Shown: positions 37,744-45,742, counted from the stretch's first letter. The stretch is DNA of 64,000 nucleotides from an uncultured Lachnospiraceae bacterium (GCA_951800685.1 CATOJY010000001.1:62001-126000), one strand, 5' to 3'. Notes: generated by a model not told the origin, from the sequence alone. Numbers and translations are program-made.

Positions 37744-38157
37744 ATGACAGAACAAAAATTGATAAAAATAGCATTAGAGGCAAGGAGGTTTTCTTATTCT
37801 CCATATTCAGGCTTTCAAGTGGGAGCGGCTTTGTTGTCTTGTTCCGGAAAGGTATACACGGGATGCAATATTGAAAATGCAGCATTTTCCCCTTCAAACT
37901 GTGCAGAAAGAACTGCATTTTTCAAGGCGGTGAGCGAAGGTGTCACGGAATTTTCCGCAATTGCAATCGTGGGTGGAAAGGCCGGAGAAACGGCAGATAA
38001 CTTCTGTGCCCCTTGTGGGGTGTGCCGCCAGGTTATGGCAGAATTCTGTGCTCCGGAAACCTTTCGGATTCTTCTGGGAAAAGAAAATCTGGAGTATAAA
38101 GAGTATACCTTGGGAGAAATTCTTCCCCAGGGATTTGGGAAAGGTGATATTTCATGA
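37744..38157 (+). CDS. cdd: Cytidine deaminase
   Basis: 137 residues. Deaminates cytidine and deoxycytidine in pyrimidine salvage. Zinc-site motifs CAERTAF and PCGVCRQ are present, and [12 protein letters not shown] is the substrate-binding start. ATG 37744 has GAGGTGGCAG. It overlaps deoB as ATGA. Confidence 0.96.
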   Translation: MTEQKLIKIALEARRFSYSPYSGFQVGAALLSCSGKVYTGCNIENAAFSPSNCAERTAFFKAVSEGVTEFSAIAIVGGKAGETADNFCAPCGVCRQVMAEFCAPETFRILLGKENLEYKEYTLGEILPQGFGKGDIS

Positions 38158-39353
38158 GAAAATATAAAAGAATTTTTGTAGTGGTACTGGATTCACTGGG
38201 AGTCGGTGCGATGCCGGATGCAGCAGAATACGGGGATGCCGGCGTAAATACTTTAGGACATATCGCGTCATACAGATATCAGAAAAAGAAGGCGCTGAAC
38301 ATTCCTAATCTCTGGAAATTGGGAATTGCTAACCTGACGGCGTTGGAGGGCATGGAACCCTGCAAAAGCCCTGTGGGATATTATGGACTTATGCAGGAGA
38401 CCAGCTGCGGCAAGGACACGATGACAGGGCATTGGGAAATGATGGGGCTGAATACGACAGTACCTTTCCTCACCTTTCCTAATGGTTTTCCGAAAGAGCT
38501 GATTACAGAATTAGAAAAATTTACAGGACGGAAAATCATTGGAAACAAAAGTGCAAGCGGTACAGAAATCCTGGAGGAACTGGGAGAGGAAGAGATAGAG
38601 AAAGGACATCTGATTGTCTATACTTCTGCAGATTCAGTCCTGCAGATTTGCGGGAATGAGGATATCATGGGGGTGGAAACACTTTACAGATACTGTGAGG
38701 CTGCCAGAGATTTGACTATGAAGCCGGAGTGGATGGTAGGAAGGGTAATTGCAAGACCTTATGTGGGAAAGAAAAAGGGTGAGTTTAAGAGAACGGCGAA
38801 CAGGCATGATTATGCGCTGAAACCGTTTGGGAGAACTGTTTTAAATGCTCTTAAGGATGCAGGGCTGGATGTGATTTCTGTTGGAAAAATCAATGACATT
38901 TTTGGCGGAGAGGGCATTACAGAAGCATATAAGTCAAAAAGCTCCGTACAGGGTATGCAGCAAACGATAGAGCTTGCTTCCAGAGAGTTTGAGGGAATCT
39001 GTTTTACGAATCTGGTGGATTTTGATGCGCTGTGGGGACACAGAAGAAACCCGGAAGGCTATGCCTGTGAACTGGAGCGTTTTGATGAGAAGCTTGCATT
39101 GCTTTTGGCAGCGCTTTGTGAAGAGGATTTGCTGATACTGACAGCGGACCACGGGAATGATCCTGTTCACACAGGAACTGACCATACCAGGGAAAAGGTG
39201 CCGTTTTTAGCATGGTCGCCGTCTATGACGGAGGCGGGCATGCTGCCGGAAAGCCCGGATTTTGCCCGTATAGGGGCGACAGCAGCAGAGAATTTCGAAG
39301 TTCCGATGCCAGAGGGGACGATAGGAGATTCTTGCTTAGAAGAGCTTTGCTAA
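38154..39353 (+). CDS. deoB: Phosphopentomutase
   Basis: 399 residues. Interconverts (deoxy)ribose 1- and 5-phosphate. Alkaline-phosphatase-fold metal residues are in [13 protein letters not shown], the [12 protein letters not shown] segment, and [18 protein letters not shown]. It overlaps cdd and is followed by deoC: cdd-deoB-deoC forms a complete route from deoxycytidine to central metabolites apart from the phosphorylase. Confidence 0.96.
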   Translation: MRKYKRIFVVVLDSLGVGAMPDAAEYGDAGVNTLGHIASYRYQKKKALNIPNLWKLGIANLTALEGMEPCKSPVGYYGLMQETSCGKDTMTGHWEMMGLNTTVPFLTFPNGFPKELITELEKFTGRKIIGNKSASGTEILEELGEEEIEKGHLIVYTSADSVLQICGNEDIMGVETLYRYCEAARDLTMKPEWMVGRVIARPYVGKKKGEFKRTANRHDYALKPFGRTVLNALKDAGLDVISVGKINDIFGGEGITEAYKSKSSVQGMQQTIELASREFEGICFTNLVDFDALWGHRRNPEGYACELERFDEKLALLLAALCEEDLLILTADHGNDPVHTGTDHTREKVPFLAWSPSMTEAGMLPESPDFARIGATAAENFEVPMPEGTIGDSCLEELC

Positions 39354-39374
39354 GAGAAATAAGGAGAAAATAAG

Positions 39375-40034
39375 ATGGAGCAAACGTATATTTTGAGCAA
39401 GGTAGACCATACGCTGTTATCACCGGCAGCGACTTGGGCACAGATAAAAAAACTGTGTGATGATGCGGTGGAATTTCATACTGCTTCTGTATGTATCCCT
39501 CCAACATTTGTGAAGCAGGCAGCTGAGTATCTTAGAGGACGATTGGCAGTCTGCACGGTTATTGGGTTTCCGACAGGATATCATACCACAGCCGTGAAGG
39601 TTTTAGAGGCTCGGGAAGCCGTCAAAAACGGCGCGCAGGAACTTGACATGGTCATTAACCTGGGATGGGTGAAAGAAGGGCAGTATGGCCGGATAAAAGA
39701 GGAAATCCAGGCAGTGAAGGAGGCATGTGGAGAACGTGTACTAAAGGTCATAATCGAAACTTGCCTGCTTACAGAAGATGAGAAAATCGCTTTGTGCAAG
39801 GTGGTGTCAGAAACGGATGCGGATTATATCAAAACATCTACTGGATTTTCTACAAATGGCGCGATGCCGGAAGATGTGGCGCTGCTGCGGAAATATACAG
39901 CAGATGAAAAAAAAGTAAAAGCGGCAGGAGGGATTTCATCTTTCGCCGATGCAGAAAAATTTATTGAACTTGGAGCTGAAAGGCTGGGAACCAGCCGGCT
40001 GGTGAGAGAAGCTAAGGGAAGTATAAGTGTTTGA
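39375..40034 (+). CDS. deoC: Deoxyribose-phosphate aldolase
   Basis: 219 residues. Splits deoxyribose 5-phosphate to acetaldehyde and glyceraldehyde 3-phosphate. VDHTLLSPAAT at the N-terminus, LDMVINLG, and the Schiff-base Lys in DYIKTSTGF, plus VKAAGGI at the end, are all conserved. RBS AAGGAGAAAATAAG. The dispersed repeat begins nine bases after the stop. Confidence 0.96.
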   Translation: MEQTYILSKVDHTLLSPAATWAQIKKLCDDAVEFHTASVCIPPTFVKQAAEYLRGRLAVCTVIGFPTGYHTTAVKVLEAREAVKNGAQELDMVINLGWVKEGQYGRIKEEIQAVKEACGERVLKVIIETCLLTEDEKIALCKVVSETDADYIKTSTGFSTNGAMPEDVALLRKYTADEKKVKAAGGISSFADAEKFIELGAERLGTSRLVREAKGSISV

Positions 40035-40042
40035 TTGGTACA

Positions 40043-40112
40043 GGGCGTGTTTGAAAATAGATCTTTGCAGATGCAGGCCGGCATTTACAGGAATAAATTA
40101 TCAAACACGCCC
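40043..40112. repeat. Copy B of the dispersed repeat, ending in an inverted arm
   Basis: GGGCGTGTTTGA at 40043-40054 and its perfect reverse complement TCAAACACGCCC at 40101-40112. The left part (GCGTGTTTGAAAAT ... CAGATGC ... CGGCATT) matches copy A at 18756. It lies between convergent deoC and the integrase gene and may also act as a transcription end for both, though no T-run is present. Confidence 0.65.
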
Positions 40113-40117
40113 AAAGT

Positions 40118-41173
40118 TTAGATACCTCGCAGTTTGACGGCAGAGGCAGCTTTCCGTCTGCGCTCTTCATCCATAGCAGCATAATGTTTCTTTGTAGTGT
40201 TGACGTCTTTATGCCCGAGGACATCTGCCACCAGATATATATCTCCTGTCTCTTTATAGAGTGTTGTGCCGTAAGTGCTGCGCAATTTGTGGGGAGTTAT
40301 CTTTTTTGTGGTAGTGATTTCACGGGCGTATTTTTTTACAAGGTTTTCTACAGCTTTTACTCCAATGCGCTTTCTTTGGGTGGAATAGAAAAGAGCATTT
40401 TCATTTCCGACAACAGGAGTGATATTACTGCGTGCTTCCATGTAGTTTTTTAGGGCTTCTTCCACCTCATCGCCAAAGTAAACAATCATTTCATTTCCGC
40501 CTTTGCGGACAACACGGATTCCATTATTCTTAAAGTCAACATCTTGTATATCCAGCCCTACACATTCAGATACGCGGATTCCGGTTCCGAGCAGAAGCGT
40601 AACGATAGCCAAATCACGGAGTTTGGTCTTTTCCCAGTAAATTTTTTTCTGTCCTGTAAGGTGATCCCCGCAATGTTCAATATAGTCCAAGAGTGCCGCA
40701 GATTCATCCACATCCAGACGGACGATTGTTTTGTCGTGGAGCTTTGGCATATCCACCAAGAGAGTGGGATTGCTGGTGATAAACTGATGTTTATAGTAAT
40801 AAGCATAAAAACTGCGGAGCGCTGACATTTTTCGTTTCAGTCCCCGTTCTCCATTTGTCAAATGTTTATCCTTTGATTCATATAGTTTTAGGTATTCTTG
40901 ATATTCCTCAATATCTTCGGCGCCGAGCTGTTCCAGGATGCCGATGTTTAATGCAGTAATATCCTTTCCTTTTAATAGGGGATTATTTTCCATTAAAAAG
41001 CGGAAAAACACCCGGATATCGTAGGCATAGGCAATCCGCGTACTGGTAGAAGTAGTAGGTTCCATTGCGCGGAAGTAGTTTCTGCAAAAAGCCGGAAGAG
41101 TTTGCAGGATATCTCTCAGTTTCTGTGTATTTTCCATGTCTGTCTGTTCATGATATGTGATGTCTTTTCCCAT
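40118..41173 (-). CDS. Tyrosine recombinase (phage-integrase family, XerC/D-like)
   Basis: 351 residues. An N-terminal SAM-like core-binding domain (YAYDIRVFFRFLMENNP) precedes the catalytic domain with LLLGTGIRVSECVGLDIQDVDF (first Arg), ITPHKLRSTYGTTLYKETGD (HxxR), DVLGHKDVNTTKKHYA (His and Tyr). It is not beside any phage gene and has its own promoter, so it reads as a chromosomal recombinase rather than a prophage remnant; a dimer-resolution role is inference. ATG 41173 has AGGAGAATTTATT on the minus strand; an in-frame start 21 bp upstream is less likely. Confidence 0.88.
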   Translation of the reverse strand: MGKDITYHEQTDMENTQKLRDILQTLPAFCRNYFRAMEPTTSTSTRIAYAYDIRVFFRFLMENNPLLKGKDITALNIGILEQLGAEDIEEYQEYLKLYESKDKHLTNGERGLKRKMSALRSFYAYYYKHQFITSNPTLLVDMPKLHDKTIVRLDVDESAALLDYIEHCGDHLTGQKKIYWEKTKLRDLAIVTLLLGTGIRVSECVGLDIQDVDFKNNGIRVVRKGGNEMIVYFGDEVEEALKNYMEARSNITPVVGNENALFYSTQRKRIGVKAVENLVKKYAREITTTKKITPHKLRSTYGTTLYKETGDIYLVADVLGHKDVNTTKKHYAAMDEERRRKAASAVKLRGI

Positions 41174-41225
41174 AATAAATTCTCCTGATAGCATTGTTTT
41201 TGAGGCTGATTTGGTACTTTATACT

Positions 41226-41254
41226 AGTATAACAAAAAAAGCAGAAGGATGCAA
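41226..41254 (-). promoter_or_regulatory. Promoter of the tyrosine recombinase
   Basis: On the minus strand TTGCAT (41254-41249), 17 bp, TATACT (41231-41226). Confidence 0.55.
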
Positions 41255-41267
41255 AATTTTGTTGTAA

Positions 41268-41296
41268 TTGTGATTCTGCGAAATTAGTGGTATAAT
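41268..41296 (+). promoter_or_regulatory. Promoter of the C39-like gene, positioned for a leaderless transcript
   Basis: TTGTGA (41268-41273), 17-bp spacer, TATAAT (41291-41296). The ATG at 41303 lies six bases after the -10, where transcription would be expected to start. No ribosome site is seen. Confidence 0.6.
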
Positions 41297-41302
41297 GTCG
41301 AC

Positions 41303-42325
41303 ATGAGGACGAATAATAGACGAAAAAATAAAAAATTGAAAAAAATAGTATTGATGCTGCAGTGCATTGTGATAACAGCAGGCGTTATTTGTGTAGCCCT
41401 GATCTGTACACAGGAGATTATAGAACATGCAGCAGTAGCAGAAACGGATGCTTTTGCAGAGAGTTCTGCGGATTCGGAGCAGCTTGCAGAAATATCTAAA
41501 GAGTCAGAAACGAACGTTTTACAGGATACGGAACGGTCAAAATATACAGAGGAAACGGAAGCTTCCGAAAGTAAACGAATGGAAACACAAGCCGTGCCGG
41601 AAACAGAGGTTTTGGAAAAAACATCCGAAGAAAAGAGAAATGAAGTTTTAGCGAATAGATATCGTTATCCTGAGAAGATTCTTGGAATGATGGATAAAAA
41701 TATGGAAACCGTGGATTTTGTATATGATTACCTGGAAAAAAGAGGACATGTGTATACAAGCCAATTGGATTTGGATAAGGATATCAAACCAGGGGAAATC
41801 CCTCTGTTGATTCAGTGGGATGAACGTTGGGGCTATGGTCAGTATGGCGAAAATATTGTGGCCACAAGCGGATGCGGTCCCACATGTATGGCAATGGTTA
41901 TCGCAGGGCTGACCGGAAATACTACAGTTACGCCATATACGCTGGCTGTCTATAGTGAGGAACACGGTTATCTGACCGATGATGGGAATACCATTTGGAG
42001 CTTTATTACGGAAGGCGGCAAAGAATTTGGGGTACAGGGACAGACGATTTCATTAAATGAAGAAACTGTCACCGAAACTTTAATGGAGGGAAATCCAATC
42101 ATATGCAGCGTAGGCCCCGGCGACTTTACTGATAATGGACATTTTATTGTACTTGTAGGCTGTAAAGACGGAAAGATAAAAGTCAATGATCCATATAGCT
42201 ATGCCAACAGTGAAAAGCTGTGGGAATTTGAGGTACTGCAGCCACAGATAAAAAATCTGTGGAAAATGTCCAAATATGAAACAGATGAAACCAATCTATT
42301 CGAAAAACATGTGTTTCTGGAATAG
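41303..42325 (+). CDS. Exported C39-peptidase-like protein
   Basis: 340 residues. The first 15 residues are rich in Lys/Arg, then a membrane segment (~15-35) and an acidic Ser/Thr/Glu-rich spacer (~40-110). The C-terminal domain is of peptidase C39-like type: IQWDERWGYGQYG, SGCGPTCMAMV (catalytic Cys), GHFIVLVGC (His) and KVNDPYSYANS (Asp). It is probably anchored outside the membrane; substrate unknown. The start has no Shine-Dalgarno and sits at the expected transcription start. Confidence 0.8.
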   Translation: MRTNNRRKNKKLKKIVLMLQCIVITAGVICVALICTQEIIEHAAVAETDAFAESSADSEQLAEISKESETNVLQDTERSKYTEETEASESKRMETQAVPETEVLEKTSEEKRNEVLANRYRYPEKILGMMDKNMETVDFVYDYLEKRGHVYTSQLDLDKDIKPGEIPLLIQWDERWGYGQYGENIVATSGCGPTCMAMVIAGLTGNTTVTPYTLAVYSEEHGYLTDDGNTIWSFITEGGKEFGVQGQTISLNEETVTETLMEGNPIICSVGPGDFTDNGHFIVLVGCKDGKIKVNDPYSYANSEKLWEFEVLQPQIKNLWKMSKYETDETNLFEKHVFLE

Positions 42326-42369
42326 ATATATCAGACCTAAGAAAAGATGGCTTGCTGCTCTTGTCGGGT

Positions 42370-42600
42370 TTATTCTTCAAATTCAGCAGTGACAATGAAT
42401 CCACGGGGCGTGTCTTCAATGCTGACAATCGTGCCCTCTTTGGACTTGATACGGTTGTTTCCTTTAAAACATCCGGACATAGCGACGGCGGGTTCAATGA
42501 TATAGCTGTAATTCATATTTGTCTGGATTTCTGTAATTTCGATTTTTTGCCCCGGCTGAACTAAGTTGGGGCGTTCCATTTTAAATTTTTCCTGGCGCAT
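42370..42600 (-). CDS. Small hypothetical protein downstream of the SOS-controlled LysM gene
   Basis: 76 residues, not recognised as a named family. It is probably beta-rich, with QPGQKIEITEIQTNMNYSY, a single Cys in AVAMSGCFKGN, and IKSKEGTIVSIEDTPRGFIVTAEF. ATG at 42600 or at 42579 (MERPN); AAGGAAT on the minus strand supports the first. A large hairpin lies just upstream. If the transcript of the LysM gene reads through, it would be an SOS gene too. Confidence 0.6.
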   Translation of the reverse strand: MRQEKFKMERPNLVQPGQKIEITEIQTNMNYSYIIEPAVAMSGCFKGNNRIKSKEGTIVSIEDTPRGFIVTAEFEE

Positions 42601-42621
42601 AAAGTATTCCTTTCATATGGA

Positions 42622-42668
42622 CTTGATTTATGAAGAGCTGTCAAATACAGCTCTTTCTATAAATCAAG
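42622..42668 (-). other. Long two-part hairpin between the LysM gene and the small ORF
   Basis: CTTGATTTAT pairs with ATAAATCAAG and, inside it, AGAGCTGT pairs with ACAGCTCT across a five-base loop. No T-run follows on the minus strand. Possible attenuator or processing site. Confidence 0.55.
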
Positions 42669-42716
42669 TATAGCAGAAAAATAATGGACAGACCAGAGTA
42701 TCTTTGGATAATTTCG

Positions 42717-43073
42717 TCAGGTATTCGGCAATTCGGTTTCTGTGGAATAATAAGGGACAAGGAGACGCTGCCCATAAAGGATATTGCAGCCGTTGATGGA
42801 ATTGATTTCCTTTACTTCCCGGATATATTCATAGACGCTTCCGTATTCTTCGCTCATATAAATATTTGCGATGTCCCACAGGGTTTCATTTGCAGCTATT
42901 CTTATAATTTTGTAATGTTTATAGCTGGTTCGCTGCGGTTTGGATGCACTGACAATACATCTGCCGCAGGCAAGCCCTAAAAGAAAGACGCCTGTCATAA
43001 CTGCCGCAAAAAGTATTTTTCGTTTTCTTCTCTCTTTTCTTCTTTCTAATTGCCGTATTCTTCTCTCATTCAT
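42717..43073 (-). CDS. LysM-domain membrane protein, YneA-like SOS division inhibitor candidate
   Basis: 118 residues. A basic, Arg-rich N-terminus (RRIRQLERRKERRKRK), one membrane helix (ILFAAVMTGVFLLGLACG) and a C-terminal LysM domain (YKIIRIAANETLWDIANIYMSEEYGSVYEYIREVKEINSI). This is the layout of B. subtilis YneA, the SOS-induced division suppressor divergent from lexA. Here it is likewise divergent from lexA and its promoter holds a LexA-type box. ATG 43073 has GGGGAGG at 9-bp spacing. Role is inference from architecture and context. Confidence 0.82.
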   Translation of the reverse strand: MNERRIRQLERRKERRKRKILFAAVMTGVFLLGLACGRCIVSASKPQRTSYKHYKIIRIAANETLWDIANIYMSEEYGSVYEYIREVKEINSINGCNILYGQRLLVPYYSTETELPNT

Positions 43074-43146
43074 TTGTGAGTACCTCCCCAATCTATACAG
43101 TTCGAATTCAATTTCTATGTTTAAATTTTTTATAGAATATTTGTTC

Positions 43147-43160
43147 CGAACCTTCGTTTG
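43147..43160. promoter_or_regulatory. LexA box 1 (CGAACCTTCGTTTG)
   Basis: CGAAC-N4-GTTTG, close to the Gram-positive SOS consensus CGAAC-N4-GTTCG. It lies just downstream of the LysM gene's -10, around its expected +1. Confidence 0.75.
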
Positions 43161-43164
43161 ATTT

Positions 43165-43193
43165 ATTATAACGTACAAACACGCGTTTGTCAA
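43165..43193 (-). promoter_or_regulatory. Consensus sigma-A promoter of the LysM gene
   Basis: On the minus strand TTGACA (43193-43188), 17 bp, TATAAT (43170-43165), both perfect. LexA box 2 occupies the spacer. Confidence 0.85.
43176..43189. promoter_or_regulatory. LexA box 2 (CAAACACGCGTTTG)
   Basis: CAAAC-N4-GTTTG, a symmetrical box lying inside the promoter spacer of the LysM gene. Confidence 0.75.
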
Positions 43194-43215
43194 GCAAAAA
43201 TGCGAACAAATTTTC

Positions 43216-43229
43216 TGAACTTCTGTTTG
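43216..43229. promoter_or_regulatory. LexA box 3 (TGAACTTCTGTTTG)
   Basis: GAAC-N4-GTTTG that overlaps the -35 of the lexA promoter by three bases, as expected for autorepression. Confidence 0.7.
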
Positions 43230-43255
43230 CAATTTTAATTAAGATGTGTTATCAT
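43227..43255 (+). promoter_or_regulatory. Promoter of lexA
   Basis: TTGCAA (43227-43232), 17 bp, TATCAT (43250-43255). About 120 bases of leader follow before the ATG; a purine-rich AAAGGAAAAGG lies within it. Confidence 0.5.
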
Positions 43256-43377
43256 AATAGAAAATAAAGTTTTTAAATTTTACTTTTGGCAGAGTTGCCT
43301 GGTATAAAACGCTTACGGAAAGAAACAACAAAGAAAGGAAAAGGCTTTTTATAAGATTAAGAAAGCTTGGTAAGATT

Positions 43378-43995
43378 ATGGGAAATGGTAAAATTTCAAA
43401 GAAACAGGAAGAAATCCTGGAATATATTAAGAGTGAAATTATTAATAGGGGTTTTCCGCCGGCAGTCCGCGATATTTGCGAAGCCGTAGGATTGAAATCA
43501 ACGTCTTCCGTACATTCTCATCTGGAGACATTAGAAAAAAACGGTTATATTCGGCGTGATCCGTCAAAGCCCCGGGCGATTGAAATACTGGATGATAATT
43601 TCAATATGCTGCGGAGAGAGATGGTAAATGTCCCGGTTTTGGGGCGTGTTGCCGCCGGACAGCCGATTTTGGCTGAAGAAAATATTGAAAGTTATTTTCC
43701 TATCCCGGCAGAATTTATCCCTGACACAGATGCGTTTATGCTGAAAGTGAAAGGTGACAGCATGGTTAATGCAGGTATTTTTGAAAACGACAGGCTGCTT
43801 GTCAAATGTCAGAAAACGGCTGAAAACGGCGATATGGTTGTTGCTTTGATTGATGATTCTGCTACCGTAAAGACTTATTATAAAGAAGACGGGCATTATC
43901 GTTTACAGCCGGAGAATGATACGATGGAGCCTATCATCGTAGACCATATGGACGTATTGGGAAAGGTCATCGGCGTATTCCGTTTTTTGATTTAG
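43378..43995 (+). CDS. lexA: LexA repressor
   Basis: 205 residues. N-terminal winged helix ([41 protein letters not shown]), self-cleavage site A93-G94 in RVAAGQP, and the Ser-Lys dyad S128 (GDSMVNAG) and K165 (ATVKTYY). Represses the SOS regulon; three matching boxes lie in its upstream region. The ribosome site of ATG 43378 is weak. A clear bidirectional terminator follows. Confidence 0.97.
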   Translation: MGNGKISKKQEEILEYIKSEIINRGFPPAVRDICEAVGLKSTSSVHSHLETLEKNGYIRRDPSKPRAIEILDDNFNMLRREMVNVPVLGRVAAGQPILAEENIESYFPIPAEFIPDTDAFMLKVKGDSMVNAGIFENDRLLVKCQKTAENGDMVVALIDDSATVKTYYKEDGHYRLQPENDTMEPIIVDHMDVLGKVIGVFRFLI

Positions 43996-44011
43996 AGTTT
44001 TCTGCAAAAAT

Positions 44012-44046
44012 AGGAGGCTGTTTCATTCAGCCTCCTTAAATTTTTT
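44012..44046. terminator. Bidirectional terminator after lexA
   Basis: AGGAGGCTG / CAGCCTCCT with a seven-base loop, TAAATTTTTT on the plus side and TATTTTTG on the minus side, for lexA and the convergent export gene. Confidence 0.85.
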
Positions 44047-44080
44047 ACTTTTATATGAGTATTGCGCTTCTCTCTCACCT

Positions 44081-44590
44081 TTATGAAAATACAGCGCCTA
44101 TGGCTCCGAATAATCCGGCGCTGGCAGCTGCCATGATAATTCCTGCAAGCAGCACGCCGCACATAACAGCGATGATACTTGTCTTAAAGTCCATATCCAG
44201 CAGGCTGGCAGCAAGAGTTCCTGTCCAGGCGCCTGTTCCGGGCAGTGGGATTCCTACAAAAAGCAACAGTGCGATTGGAAGTCCCTTTCCAGCTTTTGCT
44301 TTAAGCTTCTCTCCGCCTTTATGTCCTTTTTCCAGACAGAAACGAAAGAATTTTCCTATAATTGGCTTGTCCGCTCCCCATTCCAGAACCTTGCGTGCAA
44401 AAAGGAAAATAATCGGTACAGGAAGCATGTTTGCAATGACTGCAATCACATAGGACTGCGCCAAAGGCAGACCAAATCCAGTTGCATAAGGGATTGCGCC
44501 GCGCAGCTCAATCAGCGGAACCATTGATATCAGAAAAACTATAAAATATTTTTTTAACACGTCATAAGCCTCCTGTTTTTTGTTGTTCAT
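44081..44590 (-). CDS. Small multidrug export protein family membrane protein (COG2426)
   Basis: 169 residues with about four membrane segments. VPLIELRGAIPYATGFGLP, LLFVGIPLPGTGAWTGTLAASLLDM and MCGVLLAGIIMAAAS are the hallmarks of PF06695. The export role is by family name only. Its start lies 29 bp inside the HEPN gene and has no strong ribosome site, suggesting coupling. Confidence 0.88.
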   Translation of the reverse strand: MNNKKQEAYDVLKKYFIVFLISMVPLIELRGAIPYATGFGLPLAQSYVIAVIANMLPVPIIFLFARKVLEWGADKPIIGKFFRFCLEKGHKGGEKLKAKAGKGLPIALLLFVGIPLPGTGAWTGTLAASLLDMDFKTSIIAVMCGVLLAGIIMAAASAGLFGAIGAVFS

Positions 44591-45026
44591 CCAAATATGT
44601 GCTTTGACAAATATATCTCTCTTCTACTTCTTGGCAAGGCAAATTATATTTGGCTCTTAAAGAATGGACAGCATCTATTACGGCATACATGATTTCCAGA
44701 CACTCATCACACTCTTCTCGTGTAACTGTGACAAAATTGTCTCCAGGATATTTCGCGTCAAAATACAAATCTTTCAACATAGACAGGCTGCCTTTGTCCA
44801 AAATAAAATCAGGTTCGATTTTATGAATCTCTGTATAGAGCGCTCTGAGATTGTGGGTGTGCATAAGTTTTTCCACGCCAACACATACTCGCTCCGCAAC
44901 GGATTTCAACATCTTTTCAGCAACTTGCTGGGCATTTACCGCAATGTTATTGTAATAAGGGGTGTTCAGCGTTACCTGCAAATATAGCAGGTCATTGATG
45001 GCTACATCGTAATAGTCATTTTTCAT
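44562..45026 (-). CDS. HEPN-domain protein of a HEPN/MNT pair
   Basis: 154 residues. All-helical HEPN domain: DVAINDLLYLQVTLNTPYYNNIAVNAQQVAEKMLKSVAE, then HTHNLRALYTEIHK. A possible RNase motif R61-x6-H68 is present, but not in the classical R-x4-H form, so nuclease activity is uncertain. ATG 45026 follows AGGAGGG contained in the end of the MNT gene. Such pairs are toxin-antitoxin-like (HEPN toxin, MNT antitoxin) or substrate-binding partners; which applies is not decided here. Confidence 0.8.
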   Translation of the reverse strand: MKNDYYDVAINDLLYLQVTLNTPYYNNIAVNAQQVAEKMLKSVAERVCVGVEKLMHTHNLRALYTEIHKIEPDFILDKGSLSMLKDLYFDAKYPGDNFVTVTREECDECLEIMYAVIDAVHSLRAKYNLPCQEVEERYICQSTYLDEQQKTGGL

Positions 45027-45027
45027 C

Positions 45028-45351
45028 TCACGCAACCCTCCTGTAATCTTTACGGATATTTGTCATAAAGCGGCTGTCACTGTTCTGAAAACTGTCTGGT
45101 GTTATCCAAACAATATCGACATTCAATTCTTCAGCATCTTCTCTGAGGGAGCCGCTGACTTTTAGCCCCGGTCTGTAATCAGTAATAATACAGAGATCAA
45201 TATCACTGGCAGCAACATAGTCATTCCTTGCGTAACTGCCAAAAACACCTATTTCCGAGTATCGAATACCATAAGATTCTATTAAGTACAGAACACGTTC
45301 TAATCGCTTTCTAAAGTCGTTTTCAACAATCTTTGATACCTGTGCCGTCAT
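45028..45351 (-). CDS. MNT-type minimal nucleotidyltransferase of a HEPN/MNT pair
   Basis: 107 residues. Nucleotidyltransferase motif GSYAR (38-42) with D50 and D52 in SDIDL and a third Asp (D79) in NVDIVW, a complete catalytic set. In known systems MNT proteins adenylylate the HEPN partner. It ends one base before the HEPN start. GAGGTAG precedes ATG 45351. Confidence 0.85.
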   Translation of the reverse strand: MTAQVSKIVENDFRKRLERVLYLIESYGIRYSEIGVFGSYARNDYVAASDIDLCIITDYRPGLKVSGSLREDAEELNVDIVWITPDSFQNSDSRFMTNIRKDYRRVA

Positions 45352-45388
45352 AAATTCTACCTCAAATTTTTAACACGGTGCTGTGTTC

Positions 45389-45742
45389 TTATTCTGCCAG
45401 CGCTTCTACTGCAATATTTTTCCCATCCCTCCAGATTCTTTCTAAATCGTAAAAAAGACGGTTTTCTTCATCAAATATGTGTACGATGACATCACGGTAA
45501 TCCATAAGAATCCAGTTTGCTGTCTGGTAGCCTTCGATTTGCTTCGGTGTGACATCGGCTTTTCCGAGAAGTTCTTCTACATTGTCAGCCATGGCTTGTA
45601 CTTGATTGTAATTGGTTCCGCTGGCGATGATAAAGTAATCTGCCAACACAGAGACTTCTTCAATATTGATAACTTTGATATCTTCTGCTTTTTTTTCTTC
45701 TAATGCATGGCAAACCAGCTTTGCCATTTCTTTTGAATTCAT
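45389..45742 (-). CDS. rsfS: Ribosomal silencing factor RsfS
   Basis: 117 residues. Binds uL14 and blocks subunit joining in starvation. DIKVINIEEVSVLADYFIIASGTNYNQVQAMADNVEE and GYQTANWILMDYRDVIVHIFDEENRLFYDLERIW are conserved. ATG 45742 has AGGAGG at six-base spacing; an earlier in-frame ATG at 45748 would abut it. It follows yqeK by ten bases, the standard nadD-yqeK-rsfS order. Confidence 0.95.
   Translation of the reverse strand: MNSKEMAKLVCHALEEKKAEDIKVINIEEVSVLADYFIIASGTNYNQVQAMADNVEELLGKADVTPKQIEGYQTANWILMDYRDVIVHIFDEENRLFYDLERIWRDGKNIAVEALAE

Noticed and set aside
40118-41173. Prophage or integrative element carrying the integrase
   Set aside because: No phage, conjugation or cargo genes around it and no tRNA target; flanking genes are housekeeping.
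45352-45388. Hairpin AACAC..GTGTT between rsfS and the MNT gene
   Set aside because: Five-base stem and no T-run on the relevant strand, so termination of the rsfS transcript there is not supported.
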